The translations under genes and the position numbers were made by a program. 27,109 nt of DNA from JALYTZ01 sp036559125 (GTDB taxonomy: Bacteria > Vulcanimicrobiota > Vulcanimicrobiia > Vulcanimicrobiales > Vulcanimicrobiaceae). The notes under the pieces are model-generated. The model searched no databases and was not told where the DNA came from. It was given only the letters and a program-made list of their open reading frames with translations. The stretch lies in NCBI GenBank assembly GCA_036559125.1, contig DATBTT010000001.1, forward strand, positions 1-27,109, given 5' to 3'. Every line of letters starts with the position of its first letter. Position 1 is the stretch's first letter. Shown piece by piece: positions 14,912 through 23,105 of this stretch.

Positions 14912-15920
14912 CAAGTACCAAACGTAAATTATTGCTCAAAAGTGCGTTTTTCAGTTCGCGGGCGATACGGCGGCCAGTCGACATGGGTTCGGAGTAGTTC
15001 AGATACGAATAGGGCGAGCCGTCGATGAACAGGTTCGACCCCGCGACGATTCGCGCCGAGATCTCCATCACATAGAATTGCATGTCCGGCGTGATGATCG
15101 TCTCGATGCAGAACGCGCCGAATAGACCTTTGGCTCCGCAAAGTTCCTTGCTCACGCGCACGACGTCCTCGCCCATGCGATACGCTTCGGCCAGCATGGA
15201 CTCACGCAACGACACGGGCTGATTTCCCACGACGACGTAAGACGGACTCACGTCCATGCCTTCTTGAGCGGCGGCCGGAATACGTCCGAGGGAGTCCACG
15301 TTTGTTTCGTAACGCCGGTCCATCGACATGATCTCGAGCTTGTCCTCGAGCGGCGAGTAAAAGTAATGAATGTAGAGCGGCACGCCGATGATGTATTCCT
15401 GGATCATGTACTCTTCTTTGAGATGACCCGCGCGCTCTTCAAAGTCGTGCGCGTCTTGCAGGAACATGTATCCCTTGCCACCCTGCGCGCCGTACAGTTT
15501 CACGATGACCGGGCGATCGATCTCCGCGCCGCTCTTGAACTGTCGCGGCAGCTTCAATCCCGCGGCCGACAGCCATTGGCGTTGCAACTCGCGGCTGGCT
15601 TCCCAATCCAGAACCGCCTTGTTGCCGAAGTACGGTATCGACATCTTCTTGTGTTCGTCGAGCGAAAGATATGCGACGAACGATCCGTGAGGAACGATGA
15701 TGATCTTGCGCTTGCGCAGCTCGTCGATCAGGTTTGGAAAATCCTGATAGCGATCGATCGTAATGACCTCGTCGACAAATCGGAACGAACGATACAACCG
15801 CTCCGTCTGGCGGTTGGCGATCGCGAGCGTCGGAAAGCCTTCGTCGTATGCGCCCTTGAGAATTTGTAGCGCAGAGTGCGAGCCGAGCGTGGCAATCGCG
15901 TACTGTCCGTTCAGAGTCAT
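14892..15920 (-). CDS. purP: 5-formaminoimidazole-4-carboxamide ribonucleotide synthetase (archaeal-type PurP)
   Basis: 342-residue ATP-grasp protein closely resembling archaeal PurP, which converts AICAR, formate and ATP to FAICAR without folate. Motifs run in archaeal order: IATLGSHSALQILKGA (9-24), VPHGSFVAYL (77-), YFGNKAVLDWE, ATP loop KLYGAQGGKGY (141-151), IHYFYSP, MDRRYETNVDSLGRIP, SYVVVGNQPVSLRESML, and MEISARIVAGSNLF (285-). All the segments altered in the paralogue at 9736-10869 are intact here. ATG 15920 overlaps the stop of the PurS-like gene (ATGA). Its place after purB, purC, purL, purQ and purS-like fits purine step 9. In most bacteria PurH does this step with 10-formyl-THF; no purH or purO is in the window. 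Confidence 0.9.
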   Translation of the reverse strand: MTLNGQYAIATLGSHSALQILKGAYDEGFPTLAIANRQTERLYRSFRFVDEVITIDRYQDFPNLIDELRKRKIIIVPHGSFVAYLSLDEHKKMSIPYFGNKAVLDWEASRELQRQWLSAAGLKLPRQFKSGAEIDRPVIVKLYGAQGGKGYMFLQDAHDFEERAGHLKEEYMIQEYIIGVPLYIHYFYSPLEDKLEIMSMDRRYETNVDSLGRIPAAAQEGMDVSPSYVVVGNQPVSLRESMLAEAYRMGEDVVRVSKELCGAKGLFGAFCIETIITPDMQFYVMEISARIVAGSNLFIDGSPYSYLNYSEPMSTGRRIARELKNALLSNNLRLVLDDSSIL

Positions 15921-16363
15921 CCGATACGTGCCCTTTCGATGGCGGGATTACATAACAGTTTGGTGACCGCGTCGTTCACGGTTGCGGCGCCCGCGGGTTC
16001 GCCATGCGTCGCAAATAGGCGCCACGCAACAAACCGGCGCGCCCGGGTAATTCCCGCAATCCCCTTGCCGCCGAGATGTCCGCGCACGTTGTCGTGCGCG
16101 CCGAGTTCTTCGATCCACGTTTCGCCACTGCGTGGTTCGCCGGCCTCCAGCACCTGCAACTCGTGTTTGTTCTGATTGAAAAGCGTTTCGTTGCGCTCGA
16201 CCCGCGCGACGAAATCGCGCTCGTCCCCGGCGTCCTCGAATTGCCAGATAACCGCCCGCTCAAGCCGCGCGACTTCCACGCCGAGTCGTCGTAACGCGGT
16301 AAGCGCCGTGTACGCTTCGTTGTCGGGGATCTTTAGCCCGATCGCAATTGTCCGCCGGCTCAT
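15917..16363 (-). CDS. PurS-like subunit of FGAM synthase (enlarged, non-canonical)
   Basis: 148 residues from ATG 16363. Canonical PurS has about 80 residues and bridges PurL and PurQ for ammonia transfer. The beginning, RTIAIGLKIPDNEAYTALTA followed by LRRLGVEVARLERAVIW, looks like the PurS beta-alpha start. The end, NDAVTKLLCNPAIERARIG, resembles the PurS tail (KLLANPVIEDY). Between them lie about 75 extra residues (near 45-125) with charged helices and a Gly-rich turn (HLGGKGIAG). The position is exactly where purS would be expected: it overlaps purQ (ATGA at 16360-16363) and purP (ATGA at 15917-15920) by 4 bases each. The functional assignment rests on context plus weak similarity. Alternatively it is an unrelated small operon protein. 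Confidence 0.6.
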   Translation of the reverse strand: MSRRTIAIGLKIPDNEAYTALTALRRLGVEVARLERAVIWQFEDAGDERDFVARVERNETLFNQNKHELQVLEAGEPRSGETWIEELGAHDNVRGHLGGKGIAGITRARRFVAWRLFATHGEPAGAATVNDAVTKLLCNPAIERARIG

Positions 16364-17124
16364 CGCAACGCCTCCGCGAAGCTCCGGAAGAGAGCAGCAC
16401 CGCCCGAGGGCGCGAGCACGTCGCCGTCTTCGCGACGATCGAGGTGATTGAAGTTCCATGCATCGCGCTCGGGATGCGGCATAATGGCAAGCACGTTGCC
16501 CGCAGCATTCACGAGTCCCGCGCAACCCATGGCCGACCCGTTGGGAGTTGCCGACGCGTCGACCGTACCGTCCGCATGCGCGTAGACGAAGGCGAGATGC
16601 CCGCCCGCGGTTATTTCGCGCAGGTGCTCGTCGCTTGCGGCGAGTCGGCCTTCTCCATGCGCGGCCCACGCCGGGATCAGCGCGTCTTGGGGCAGCCCGG
16701 CGGTTATCGCACAGCGTTTTGGTTCGATCGCAAGTTTGACGTAAACGTGCTTGCAGACGAACTTCGGCACGGGACCGTTACGCGTGAACGCCGCGGTCGG
16801 TTTGCGAACCGGACCGGTACCGGGCACGAGTCCGGCTTCGAGCGCGATCTGCGCGCCGTTGCATATGCCGAGCACCAGCTTTCCGCGTTGCGCGCCGTCG
16901 ATGACGGCGTCCATCATCGCGTCGTGGGCGGCGACCGCGCCGGCGCGAATGCGGTCTTCGTGCGCAAACCCACCCGGCAAGACGTACGCATCGTATGCTC
17001 CGAGGGTCTGCGCTCGGCTCCAATGAACGATGTGCGCGTCGATGCCGACGTCGCGTGCGAGCCGTAGCGTTTCTTCTTCACTATTTGTGCCCGGGAACAC
17101 CAGCACCGCAAGCCGCGCGCTCAT
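16360..17124 (-). CDS. purQ: Phosphoribosylformylglycinamidine synthase, glutaminase subunit
   Basis: 254 residues from ATG 17124. Class I glutamine amidotransferase that feeds ammonia to PurL in the small PurLQS complex. It starts LAVLVFPGTNSEEETLRLA with VLPGGFAHEDRIRAGA, the PurQ signature. The nucleophile Cys88 is in LGICNGAQ, and the His/Glu pair is in IMPHPERD near the C-terminus. The ATG overlaps the purL stop and the TGA overlaps the start of the PurS-like gene, 4 bases each, giving tight translational coupling of the three expected complex subunits. The frame is open further upstream but that region is purL. Confidence 0.95.
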   Translation of the reverse strand: MSARLAVLVFPGTNSEEETLRLARDVGIDAHIVHWSRAQTLGAYDAYVLPGGFAHEDRIRAGAVAAHDAMMDAVIDGAQRGKLVLGICNGAQIALEAGLVPGTGPVRKPTAAFTRNGPVPKFVCKHVYVKLAIEPKRCAITAGLPQDALIPAWAAHGEGRLAASDEHLREITAGGHLAFVYAHADGTVDASATPNGSAMGCAGLVNAAGNVLAIMPHPERDAWNFNHLDRREDGDVLAPSGGAALFRSFAEALR

Positions 17125-19436
17125 ACGTACACCTCGGTCAGCGGCTCCGCCCACGCTTCGTGGAGCGCGCGTATGTCGAAGGCATCTTCGTCGACGGCGA
17201 TGACCGGCTGGTCGATCGTCATCCCAATCTCGTGCACGAACGGGAAATCCTCGCAGAATTTTTCGAAGCGTTCTTGATCGGCCACCTCGACGACGAAGCC
17301 GCCCGATTCGCCGAAAAGCGCCTCCAGGTCGCCGATTTGGCCTTGCGTCCACACGCATGGATCGTCGAGTTGCACGCCGATTGCGGTGCGCCTCAGCGTT
17401 GCGAACGTCATTTCCGCGACGGCCGTCAGCACGCCGCCGTTCGAAACGGCGTGCGCGCTGAGAATCAGGCCTTCGCCTGCGGCGCCCAGCAGCGTCTCGA
17501 TTTCCATACGCGCGCGCAAGAGATCGAGTTGCGGTAATGGAGCCGCATTCACCCCGAGGACTTCGGCCAGCACCGAGCCGCCGATCGCGTTTTGCGCTTC
17601 GCCGATATAGTAGAGAATCGTTCCGACCCGCTTCAACGGCATCGTCACCACGCTCGCAACGTTCTGCAAACCCCCGACGCATGCGACGATGGGCGACGCC
17701 GGAATCGCATTCCCGTTCTTCGCCTCATTATAAAGGCTTACGTTGCCCGAAACGAACGGCGTTCCGAGCGCTACCGAGGCCTCCGCGAGACCGTCTATCG
17801 CAACGACGAGTTCGGTGTAGTGTGCCGGGTTTTGCGGATTGCCGAAATTCAGGCAATCGGTCAACCCGAGCGGCCGCGCGCCGACGGCGGCGACTTTTCG
17901 CGCGGATTCAACGACGCTCATCGCCGCCGCGCGGCGCGCGTCGAGTTTGCCGTACCGCGGATTGCCCGCGACGCTCAAGGCAACGGCGAGCGGCGAGCCG
18001 TGCACGGGCGCGATCACGCCGGCATCGGCCCCGCCGCGCGGGATGACGGTCGTGCCGCGCACGACGGCGTCGTATTGCTTGAAGAGCGGCGCACGCGAAC
18101 AGACGTCGCGGTGGCCGAGCACTTGCGCGAACACCTCGCTCGGGTCCAACTCTTCCTCGACGAAGCGTTCGCGCGGGTCGACGGCGGCCTGCGCGGGCGG
18201 TTCGTTGACGGCGAGCGGGTCGCGAATGGAACCGGTAAGGAAGTCGATCGGCACGTCCATCACGATTTCGTCGCCGGCGCGCAACACGTAGTGCATCTGC
18301 TTTTGCACGGCGCCGATCACGACCGCGCAGGCCCCGCGCGCGATCTGCGGTAGCGAAAACTCCTCGTTATAAATGCGCAGAATCTGCGGCGTTACGTCCG
18401 GCGGCACAATCCAGCACAGACGCTCTTGCGTCTCACCGATCGCTATGACTTCGGGCGGCATGTTTTCGAGCGCCGTGTTGACGTCGTCGAGATCGACTAT
18501 GGCCCCGAATCCGCCGCTGCTGCACAGCTCGGCGGAACAGCCCATGATTCCACCCGCCCCGAGATCCTTGAAGCCCGCCGTGATACCGTGCTCGCGCAGA
18601 TATTCGAACGCGCGATAGCTCGCGCGCACGATCACGTTTTTGAGAAACGGATCGGGAACCTGCACCGCGCCTTTGTTCGCATCTTCGTCCGCTTCGTCGA
18701 GCGTTACGGACGAAAACGCCGCGCCGCCGAAGCCGCTCGTATCCGTCGCCTTGCCGACTAGAACGATGTCCCAACCCACCGAATTGGCCGGCGCGGCGGA
18801 GTGGATGATCTCCGATTCCTTGACTAGCCCCAGCGCCACGACGTTGACCAAGCAATTGTCGTCGAAGCGTTCGTCGAAATAGACGTCGCCCGCGATGTTC
18901 GGGACGCCGATCGCGTTGCCGTATGCGCCGACGCCGTCGACGGCGCCCTGTGCGACGTAGCGCTGATGCGACTCCGGATCTTCCACGCGGCCGAAACGCA
19001 GCGGGTCGGCAATCGCGATGATCTCGGCGCCCATGCACAGCACGTCGCGCACGATCCCACCCACGCCGGTCGCCGCGCCTTCGAACGGAACGACTTGCGA
19101 CGGATGGTTGTGCGACTCGTGCGCGATAACGACGCCGTATCGGTCGCCTTTCCACTCGCCCAAGTGCAAGATGCCCGCGTCCTCGGCAGGGCCTTGCATC
19201 ACGGTTGGGCCGTCGGTCGGCAATTTGCGCAGCAAGTGACGGCTGCTTTTGTACGAGCAATGCTCGCTCCACTGTGCGTCGAACGCGTGCACTTCTACGA
19301 TGCTCGGATCGCGACCGAGCCGGTCGGCAATGCGGCGAAGCTCGTCGACTCGAAGCGCGAGGCCGTGCTCTTTTGCCGACTTCGCCAGTTCGTCGTCGCG
19401 CAGTCCGCCGATACGGAAACTACGCAAGGCGGGCAT
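17121..19436 (-). CDS. purL: Phosphoribosylformylglycinamidine synthase subunit PurL
   Basis: 771-residue small-form PurL, the synthetase subunit that makes FGAM from FGAR with ATP and ammonia from PurQ. Signatures: DAQWSEHCSYKSSRHLLRKL (54-), HESHNHPSQVVPFEGAATGVGG, the AIRS-like FKDLGAGGIMGCSAELCS, and the second half with LTDCLNFGNPQNPAHY and FVSGNVSLYNE. Two AIRS repeats are visible. ATG 19436 (MPALRSFRIGG) lies 17 bases inside the purC-purE gene; longer starts would read only purC in another phase. No strong SD is seen, so coupled re-initiation is likely. Confidence 0.95.
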   Translation of the reverse strand: MPALRSFRIGGLRDDELAKSAKEHGLALRVDELRRIADRLGRDPSIVEVHAFDAQWSEHCSYKSSRHLLRKLPTDGPTVMQGPAEDAGILHLGEWKGDRYGVVIAHESHNHPSQVVPFEGAATGVGGIVRDVLCMGAEIIAIADPLRFGRVEDPESHQRYVAQGAVDGVGAYGNAIGVPNIAGDVYFDERFDDNCLVNVVALGLVKESEIIHSAAPANSVGWDIVLVGKATDTSGFGGAAFSSVTLDEADEDANKGAVQVPDPFLKNVIVRASYRAFEYLREHGITAGFKDLGAGGIMGCSAELCSSGGFGAIVDLDDVNTALENMPPEVIAIGETQERLCWIVPPDVTPQILRIYNEEFSLPQIARGACAVVIGAVQKQMHYVLRAGDEIVMDVPIDFLTGSIRDPLAVNEPPAQAAVDPRERFVEEELDPSEVFAQVLGHRDVCSRAPLFKQYDAVVRGTTVIPRGGADAGVIAPVHGSPLAVALSVAGNPRYGKLDARRAAAMSVVESARKVAAVGARPLGLTDCLNFGNPQNPAHYTELVVAIDGLAEASVALGTPFVSGNVSLYNEAKNGNAIPASPIVACVGGLQNVASVVTMPLKRVGTILYYIGEAQNAIGGSVLAEVLGVNAAPLPQLDLLRARMEIETLLGAAGEGLILSAHAVSNGGVLTAVAEMTFATLRRTAIGVQLDDPCVWTQGQIGDLEALFGESGGFVVEVADQERFEKFCEDFPFVHEIGMTIDQPVIAVDEDAFDIRALHEAWAEPLTEVYV

Positions 19437-20625
19437 TCGGCGGTGGCGCGACCTGCGGCGGATTAAGCGAAGCGTCGGCCTGCAGCACGGCCGAACGCAT
19501 GTTGGTTTGAACGAGCAACGTGCGTCCGAACAACACCGTATCCTCGAGGCAGAGAATCTTCGCGCATTGCAACGCGGCCGAGGTCGCGTCCACGCTGCCT
19601 TCAAGCACCGGATTGGTCGTGCTGCCTTCGATCATAGCGCGCAACGCACCGTCCGGGCCGCTGAGCGTGACGTAAATGAGCCGCGCGAACGTCGCATCGT
19701 GTTGCTGCAAGAGCTGCAGCACGAACCCCGGCGTGCGCGTCGCGCTCGCCACGTGACGAATCGCCGGTAAGCCGAATTGCGCCAACGCCTGCCCGATACG
19801 ATCGATGTCTTGCATCTGGTCGGGCGACTCCGCGAAGATCGCGATCATGCCCGGCCGCATCGTCGGAAAAGAACCAACGAGCTCGGCAACCTGCTCGTAG
19901 GCCGCTTTTACCTGCGTTAGTCCGGCATCGTCCACGGACTCAAGATTGCGGTACATCTGCTTGTCGAGCATACGGTCTTCGCGGCCTTGCGGCCAAATGC
20001 GCCACGAATCGTTGTCGATCACGTCGGCGATCGCGAGTTGCCCCTTGCCGTCGCCGCCGACCAAACGTCCAAACTCGACTTTCAAATCCACCAATAGCAC
20101 GTCGCGCTTGCGCCATGCGTGTGCAAGCACCTCGAAAGTGAGCCGCGCCAGTTCGGTCATGATGCCGATTTCCTGCGCGGTCGCGATGCCTTGTGCGACG
20201 ATTTGATCGGGGCCGATCAGCGGGTCGTGATTCGCGTCGTCCTTTTGAAAGAACTCAACCATTCGCGGGACCAGCAGCGATCCGCGCTGCATGTCCGGGT
20301 TGCGCCGCGCCAGCGAGCCCGCGACGACGCCGCGCACCACGACTTCGAGCGGAACCATGTTGGCACGCCGCACAAGCATTTCGTTATCGTCGTCGTCTTC
20401 GCCGCCGTTGACGTAGTGCGTCGGCAGCCCGCAGAGATTCAACAGCCGGAACACGCGCGCCGTCGTTTGCGCGGCCAATCGGCCTTTTCCGGCGATCTCG
20501 TCGCGTCGCGCGCCGTCACCGGCCGAAATCGAATCGGTCTGCTTGACCACGAGCATGTCCGGCTGGCCGGGATGTTCGAAGAGTACCTTGGTCTTGCCGC
20601 GCGCGATCTCAATGCCCTTGTTCAC
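19420..20625 (-). CDS. purC: SAICAR synthetase fused to a degenerate PurE-like domain (PAICS-like)
   Basis: 401 residues. Residues 1-250 are SAICAR synthetase: ARGKTKVLFEHPGQ, VVVRGVVAGSLARRNP, EFFQKDDANHDP, LKVEFG (181-186) and ADVIDNDSWRIWPQG with DKQMYRNLE. The last segments resemble animal PAICS more than the short bacterial PurC. Residues about 258-378 are a PurE (AIR carboxylase)-like Rossmann domain. There the phosphate-binding GSxSD is AESPD (265-269), the catalytic-His motif SAHRTP is SATRTPG (294-300), and the AGGAAHLPG loop is replaced by TLSGPDGALRAM. The PurE half is therefore probably inactive in AIR carboxylation and may be structural or allosteric. Start GTG 20625 overlaps the purB stop (GTGA). 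The end overlaps purL by 17 bases. Confidence 0.9.
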   Translation of the reverse strand: MNKGIEIARGKTKVLFEHPGQPDMLVVKQTDSISAGDGARRDEIAGKGRLAAQTTARVFRLLNLCGLPTHYVNGGEDDDDNEMLVRRANMVPLEVVVRGVVAGSLARRNPDMQRGSLLVPRMVEFFQKDDANHDPLIGPDQIVAQGIATAQEIGIMTELARLTFEVLAHAWRKRDVLLVDLKVEFGRLVGGDGKGQLAIADVIDNDSWRIWPQGREDRMLDKQMYRNLESVDDAGLTQVKAAYEQVAELVGSFPTMRPGMIAIFAESPDQMQDIDRIGQALAQFGLPAIRHVASATRTPGFVLQLLQQHDATFARLIYVTLSGPDGALRAMIEGSTTNPVLEGSVDATSAALQCAKILCLEDTVLFGRTLLVQTNMRSAVLQADASLNPPQVAPPPNARLA

Positions 20626-22040
20626 GTGGTAGCGACCTCTTTTTGTGTCGGGAACGATGGAAGACTATCGATTTTTTCCGCAAGTTTGCGCGCGCGATCC
20701 GGAGCGGTTCCAACGTGCGTGGTCGGATCGAGCATGCGACGGATTTCGGCCGGGTCGACGCGCGACGTCAGTTCTTGATCTTCGGCGAGCAGGGTGCCCA
20801 ACGGATTGTCTTGCCCCTGCGCGATCGCGTTCCACGACTCCATCGCCGCCGAGCGCAGCGACTCGTGGATATCTTGGCGATTGCCCCCGGCGCGAACCGC
20901 TTCCATCATCACCGCTTCGGTGCCCGCAAAGGGCCCGTAGGTGCGCAGATTCTGCGCGATGCGTCGCGGATCCACGCGCAAGCCTTCGATGACGCGGCGT
21001 GCGAGCGAAACGATTTCGTCGACGCACAAGAGCGCCTCGGGAAGGATCGTGCGGCGGTTCGCGCTATCGTCGAGCGTGCGTTCGAGATAATTCGTCGCAG
21101 CGTTTTGCCAGGCTACGTCGGCGTATGCGGGCAGCAGGCGCGAAAGCGAATCGATGCGCTCGCACACGATCGGGTTACGCTTGAACGGCATGGCCGAGCT
21201 GCCGACTTGGGACGCCCCGAAAGGCTCGAATACTTCACCGAACTCCGGAGAACTCAAAATGCGCACGTCCGCGGCGAATTTGGATAGCGACGCGCCGACG
21301 CCGGCGAGCGCCGAAAGCAGCAAGTAGTCGAGTTTGCGCGGATAGGTCTGCGTGCTGATTTCGCGCGCTTCCAATCCGAAGTGCTCGAGCACTTCGCGCT
21401 CCATGTCGGCCGACGCGCCGGAGCCATTGAATAGATGTTCGTATGACGCCGAGGTCCCAACCGCGCCGCGCAAGCCTTTCGCGGTCAGGTTTTCAAACGC
21501 AAAGCGCAGCGTGGACTCGTCGATGAGTAAATCTTGCGCGTAGACGGCAAGCCGGTAGCCGAGCGTCGTGGGCTCGGCGGGCTGCAAGTGCGTGAATGCC
21601 ATGCACGTAAGGTCGGCGTATTCGCGAACCTTTACCGCAAAACTCGCCAGCAATTCATCGAGGGAGCGGCCGATCGTCGCTAGTGCGCGGCGCAGCCTGT
21701 ACGTTTCCACGGTGTCTTCGATGTCCATGGACGTGGATCCGAAATGAATCTTGCCGCCGCCGATTTTCGCCTGCGCGGCAAAGACGCGAATCTCGGCCAT
21801 CAGATCGTGATGTATTTCGCGCTCGATCTCGAGTGCTGCATCGATGTCGACCTCGCCCGCGTGCGCGTCGATATCGTCCAACTCCTCCGCCGAAACGAGT
21901 CCGGATTTTGCCTGCGCTCGTGCGAGAGCTATCCAGACCTGACGCCACAATTTACGGCGTTCCAGCTCCGAGAATAACGCGCGAAGCTCTGCGCGTCCGT
22001 ATCTCCACGAGAACGGAGAGGCGTATGTCTGATAATCCAT
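20622..22040 (-). CDS. purB: Adenylosuccinate lyase
   Basis: 472 residues. Cleaves SAICAR to AICAR plus fumarate and adenylosuccinate to AMP. Fumarase/aspartase superfamily signature SSAMPFKRNP near residue 282. Also HFGSTSMDIEDT, FTHLQPAEPTTLGYR (with the catalytic His) and GLRGAVGTSASY. Its length and its opening MDYQTYASPFSWRYG suit the longer type of the family. It is first of the pur series on this strand, after a repeat cluster and holA. Its TGA overlaps the GTG of purC. Fumarate production links to central metabolism but no such gene is nearby. Confidence 0.96.
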   Translation of the reverse strand: MDYQTYASPFSWRYGRAELRALFSELERRKLWRQVWIALARAQAKSGLVSAEELDDIDAHAGEVDIDAALEIEREIHHDLMAEIRVFAAQAKIGGGKIHFGSTSMDIEDTVETYRLRRALATIGRSLDELLASFAVKVREYADLTCMAFTHLQPAEPTTLGYRLAVYAQDLLIDESTLRFAFENLTAKGLRGAVGTSASYEHLFNGSGASADMEREVLEHFGLEAREISTQTYPRKLDYLLLSALAGVGASLSKFAADVRILSSPEFGEVFEPFGASQVGSSAMPFKRNPIVCERIDSLSRLLPAYADVAWQNAATNYLERTLDDSANRRTILPEALLCVDEIVSLARRVIEGLRVDPRRIAQNLRTYGPFAGTEAVMMEAVRAGGNRQDIHESLRSAAMESWNAIAQGQDNPLGTLLAEDQELTSRVDPAEIRRMLDPTTHVGTAPDRARKLAEKIDSLPSFPTQKEVATT

Positions 22041-22063
22041 GGAATACGCCCGACTTTCGCACC

Positions 22064-22125
22064 CCCGTCATCCTGAGCCTGTCGAAGGACGAGCCTGTCG
22101 AAGGACGAGCCTGTCGAAGGACGAG
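22064..22125. repeat. Repeat cluster with 16-base tandem unit between holA and purB
   Basis: CGTCATCCTGAGCCTGTCGAAG is followed by the 16-base unit GAGCCTGTCGAAGGAC in three perfect tandem copies (22075-22090, 22091-22106, 22107-22122). It fills the space between the holA stop (22131) and the purB start (22040), both minus strand. It could process or attenuate the transcript between these genes. No typical T-run terminator is present. Confidence 0.85.
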
Positions 22126-22130
22126 GCCGC

Positions 22131-23105
22131 TTATCTGCGACTTAGGTTGGCGAGTTCGGCGGTTAGCATCTCGACGACAAGCTTCGGGTCGTCGACCTGG
22201 CCGGTGACGATGGCCTCGAAGCTGCGGACCGCGCGCTCGTAAGCGATACGGGCACGGCGCTCACCCACCCTGGCTGCGACCGGGCGCAAGGCGCGCTCAC
22301 GCCACTTCGACCGCGCGGGAAGCGAGCCGCCTTGGCGTGCCAACTCCCAGAGCAAGCCACATTCGGTTGCGAGGGCGCTGACCAGCGGTATCGCGGCGCC
22401 GCGAGGCTCGTTCGCAAACATTTCGAGCGCGATCCCAAGTGCCACGTCGGCCTTCCCCTCGACCAGCGCGCTCGCGTATTGGTACGCCTTCGGGTCCTCG
22501 ACGGCTAGGCTTTCGCGCTCCAAATCCTTATAGGTGATCTTCTTGCCGTTCAGCGCGAGTTTTTCGAGGTCGTTGCGGACGGCGGCGAGATCGGCGCTGC
22601 TGCGCGTGAGCTCGCCCACGACGCGCGGCTCCGCGGTCGCCCCGAGCCGTTCCAATGTTTCGGTAACGAAGCGCATGCGAACGTCGTCGTTCGCAGTGGT
22701 GTCGATGCGCAGCGTGCTGCGACCGGCCGTCGGACCGAATGGTTCCGGACGCTTCGAGCGCACCGAAAGCAAATCGACGAGTACCAACGTATTGCCGTCG
22801 GGAACGTTTTCGGCGACGTCCCACAGCTCGCGGCGCGGCGCGGTCTTGAGCGTCTGCGTATCCGACACGACGATCAGGCGCGAACCTGCGAGAAACGGCA
22901 TTGCTTGCACGGCTTCGCGCACCCGCCCGGCGTTTTCGAGTTCGCCTGCAAGAAAGCGTTCGAGATTGAGGTCGCGCATGTCACCCGGCAGTACGCGATC
23001 GGTCACGATCTCGAGCGCGCGCTCGGCCAGCACTCGTTCGGTTCCTTCGATGACGACGAGCTTGCCGATCGTGGGGTTTTTGTCGACGAAATCGTAAAAC
23101 TTCAC
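22131..23105 (-). CDS. holA: DNA polymerase III delta subunit (clamp-loader)
   Basis: 324 residues starting at GTG 23105, overlapping the mtnA stop (GTGA). Delta opens the beta clamp in the clamp-loader complex. The family pattern is present: N-terminal IGKLVVIEGTERVLAERALE, LNLERFLAG, then AVQAMPFLAGSRLIVVSD, the conserved clamp-contact region of HolA. The C-terminal helical half includes SSADLAAVRNDLEKLAL. The N-terminal domain resembles an AAA+ fold but, as usual for delta, lacks Walker A. It ends ELANLSRR before the repeat cluster. Its place between mtnA and purB is probably incidental. Confidence 0.85.
   Translation of the reverse strand: MKFYDFVDKNPTIGKLVVIEGTERVLAERALEIVTDRVLPGDMRDLNLERFLAGELENAGRVREAVQAMPFLAGSRLIVVSDTQTLKTAPRRELWDVAENVPDGNTLVLVDLLSVRSKRPEPFGPTAGRSTLRIDTTANDDVRMRFVTETLERLGATAEPRVVGELTRSSADLAAVRNDLEKLALNGKKITYKDLERESLAVEDPKAYQYASALVEGKADVALGIALEMFANEPRGAAIPLVSALATECGLLWELARQGGSLPARSKWRERALRPVAARVGERRARIAYERAVRSFEAIVTGQVDDPKLVVEMLTAELANLSRR

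Noticed and set aside
13964..15028. Open frame of 354 codons on the plus strand over the secreted-protein gene
   Set aside because: The opposite strand has a clear signal peptide and overlaps purP in operon fashion. The plus-strand product has no domain.
22064..22125. Tandem repeats resembling a CRISPR array
   Set aside because: The units are adjacent without unique spacers, only 16 bases long, and no cas gene is near.
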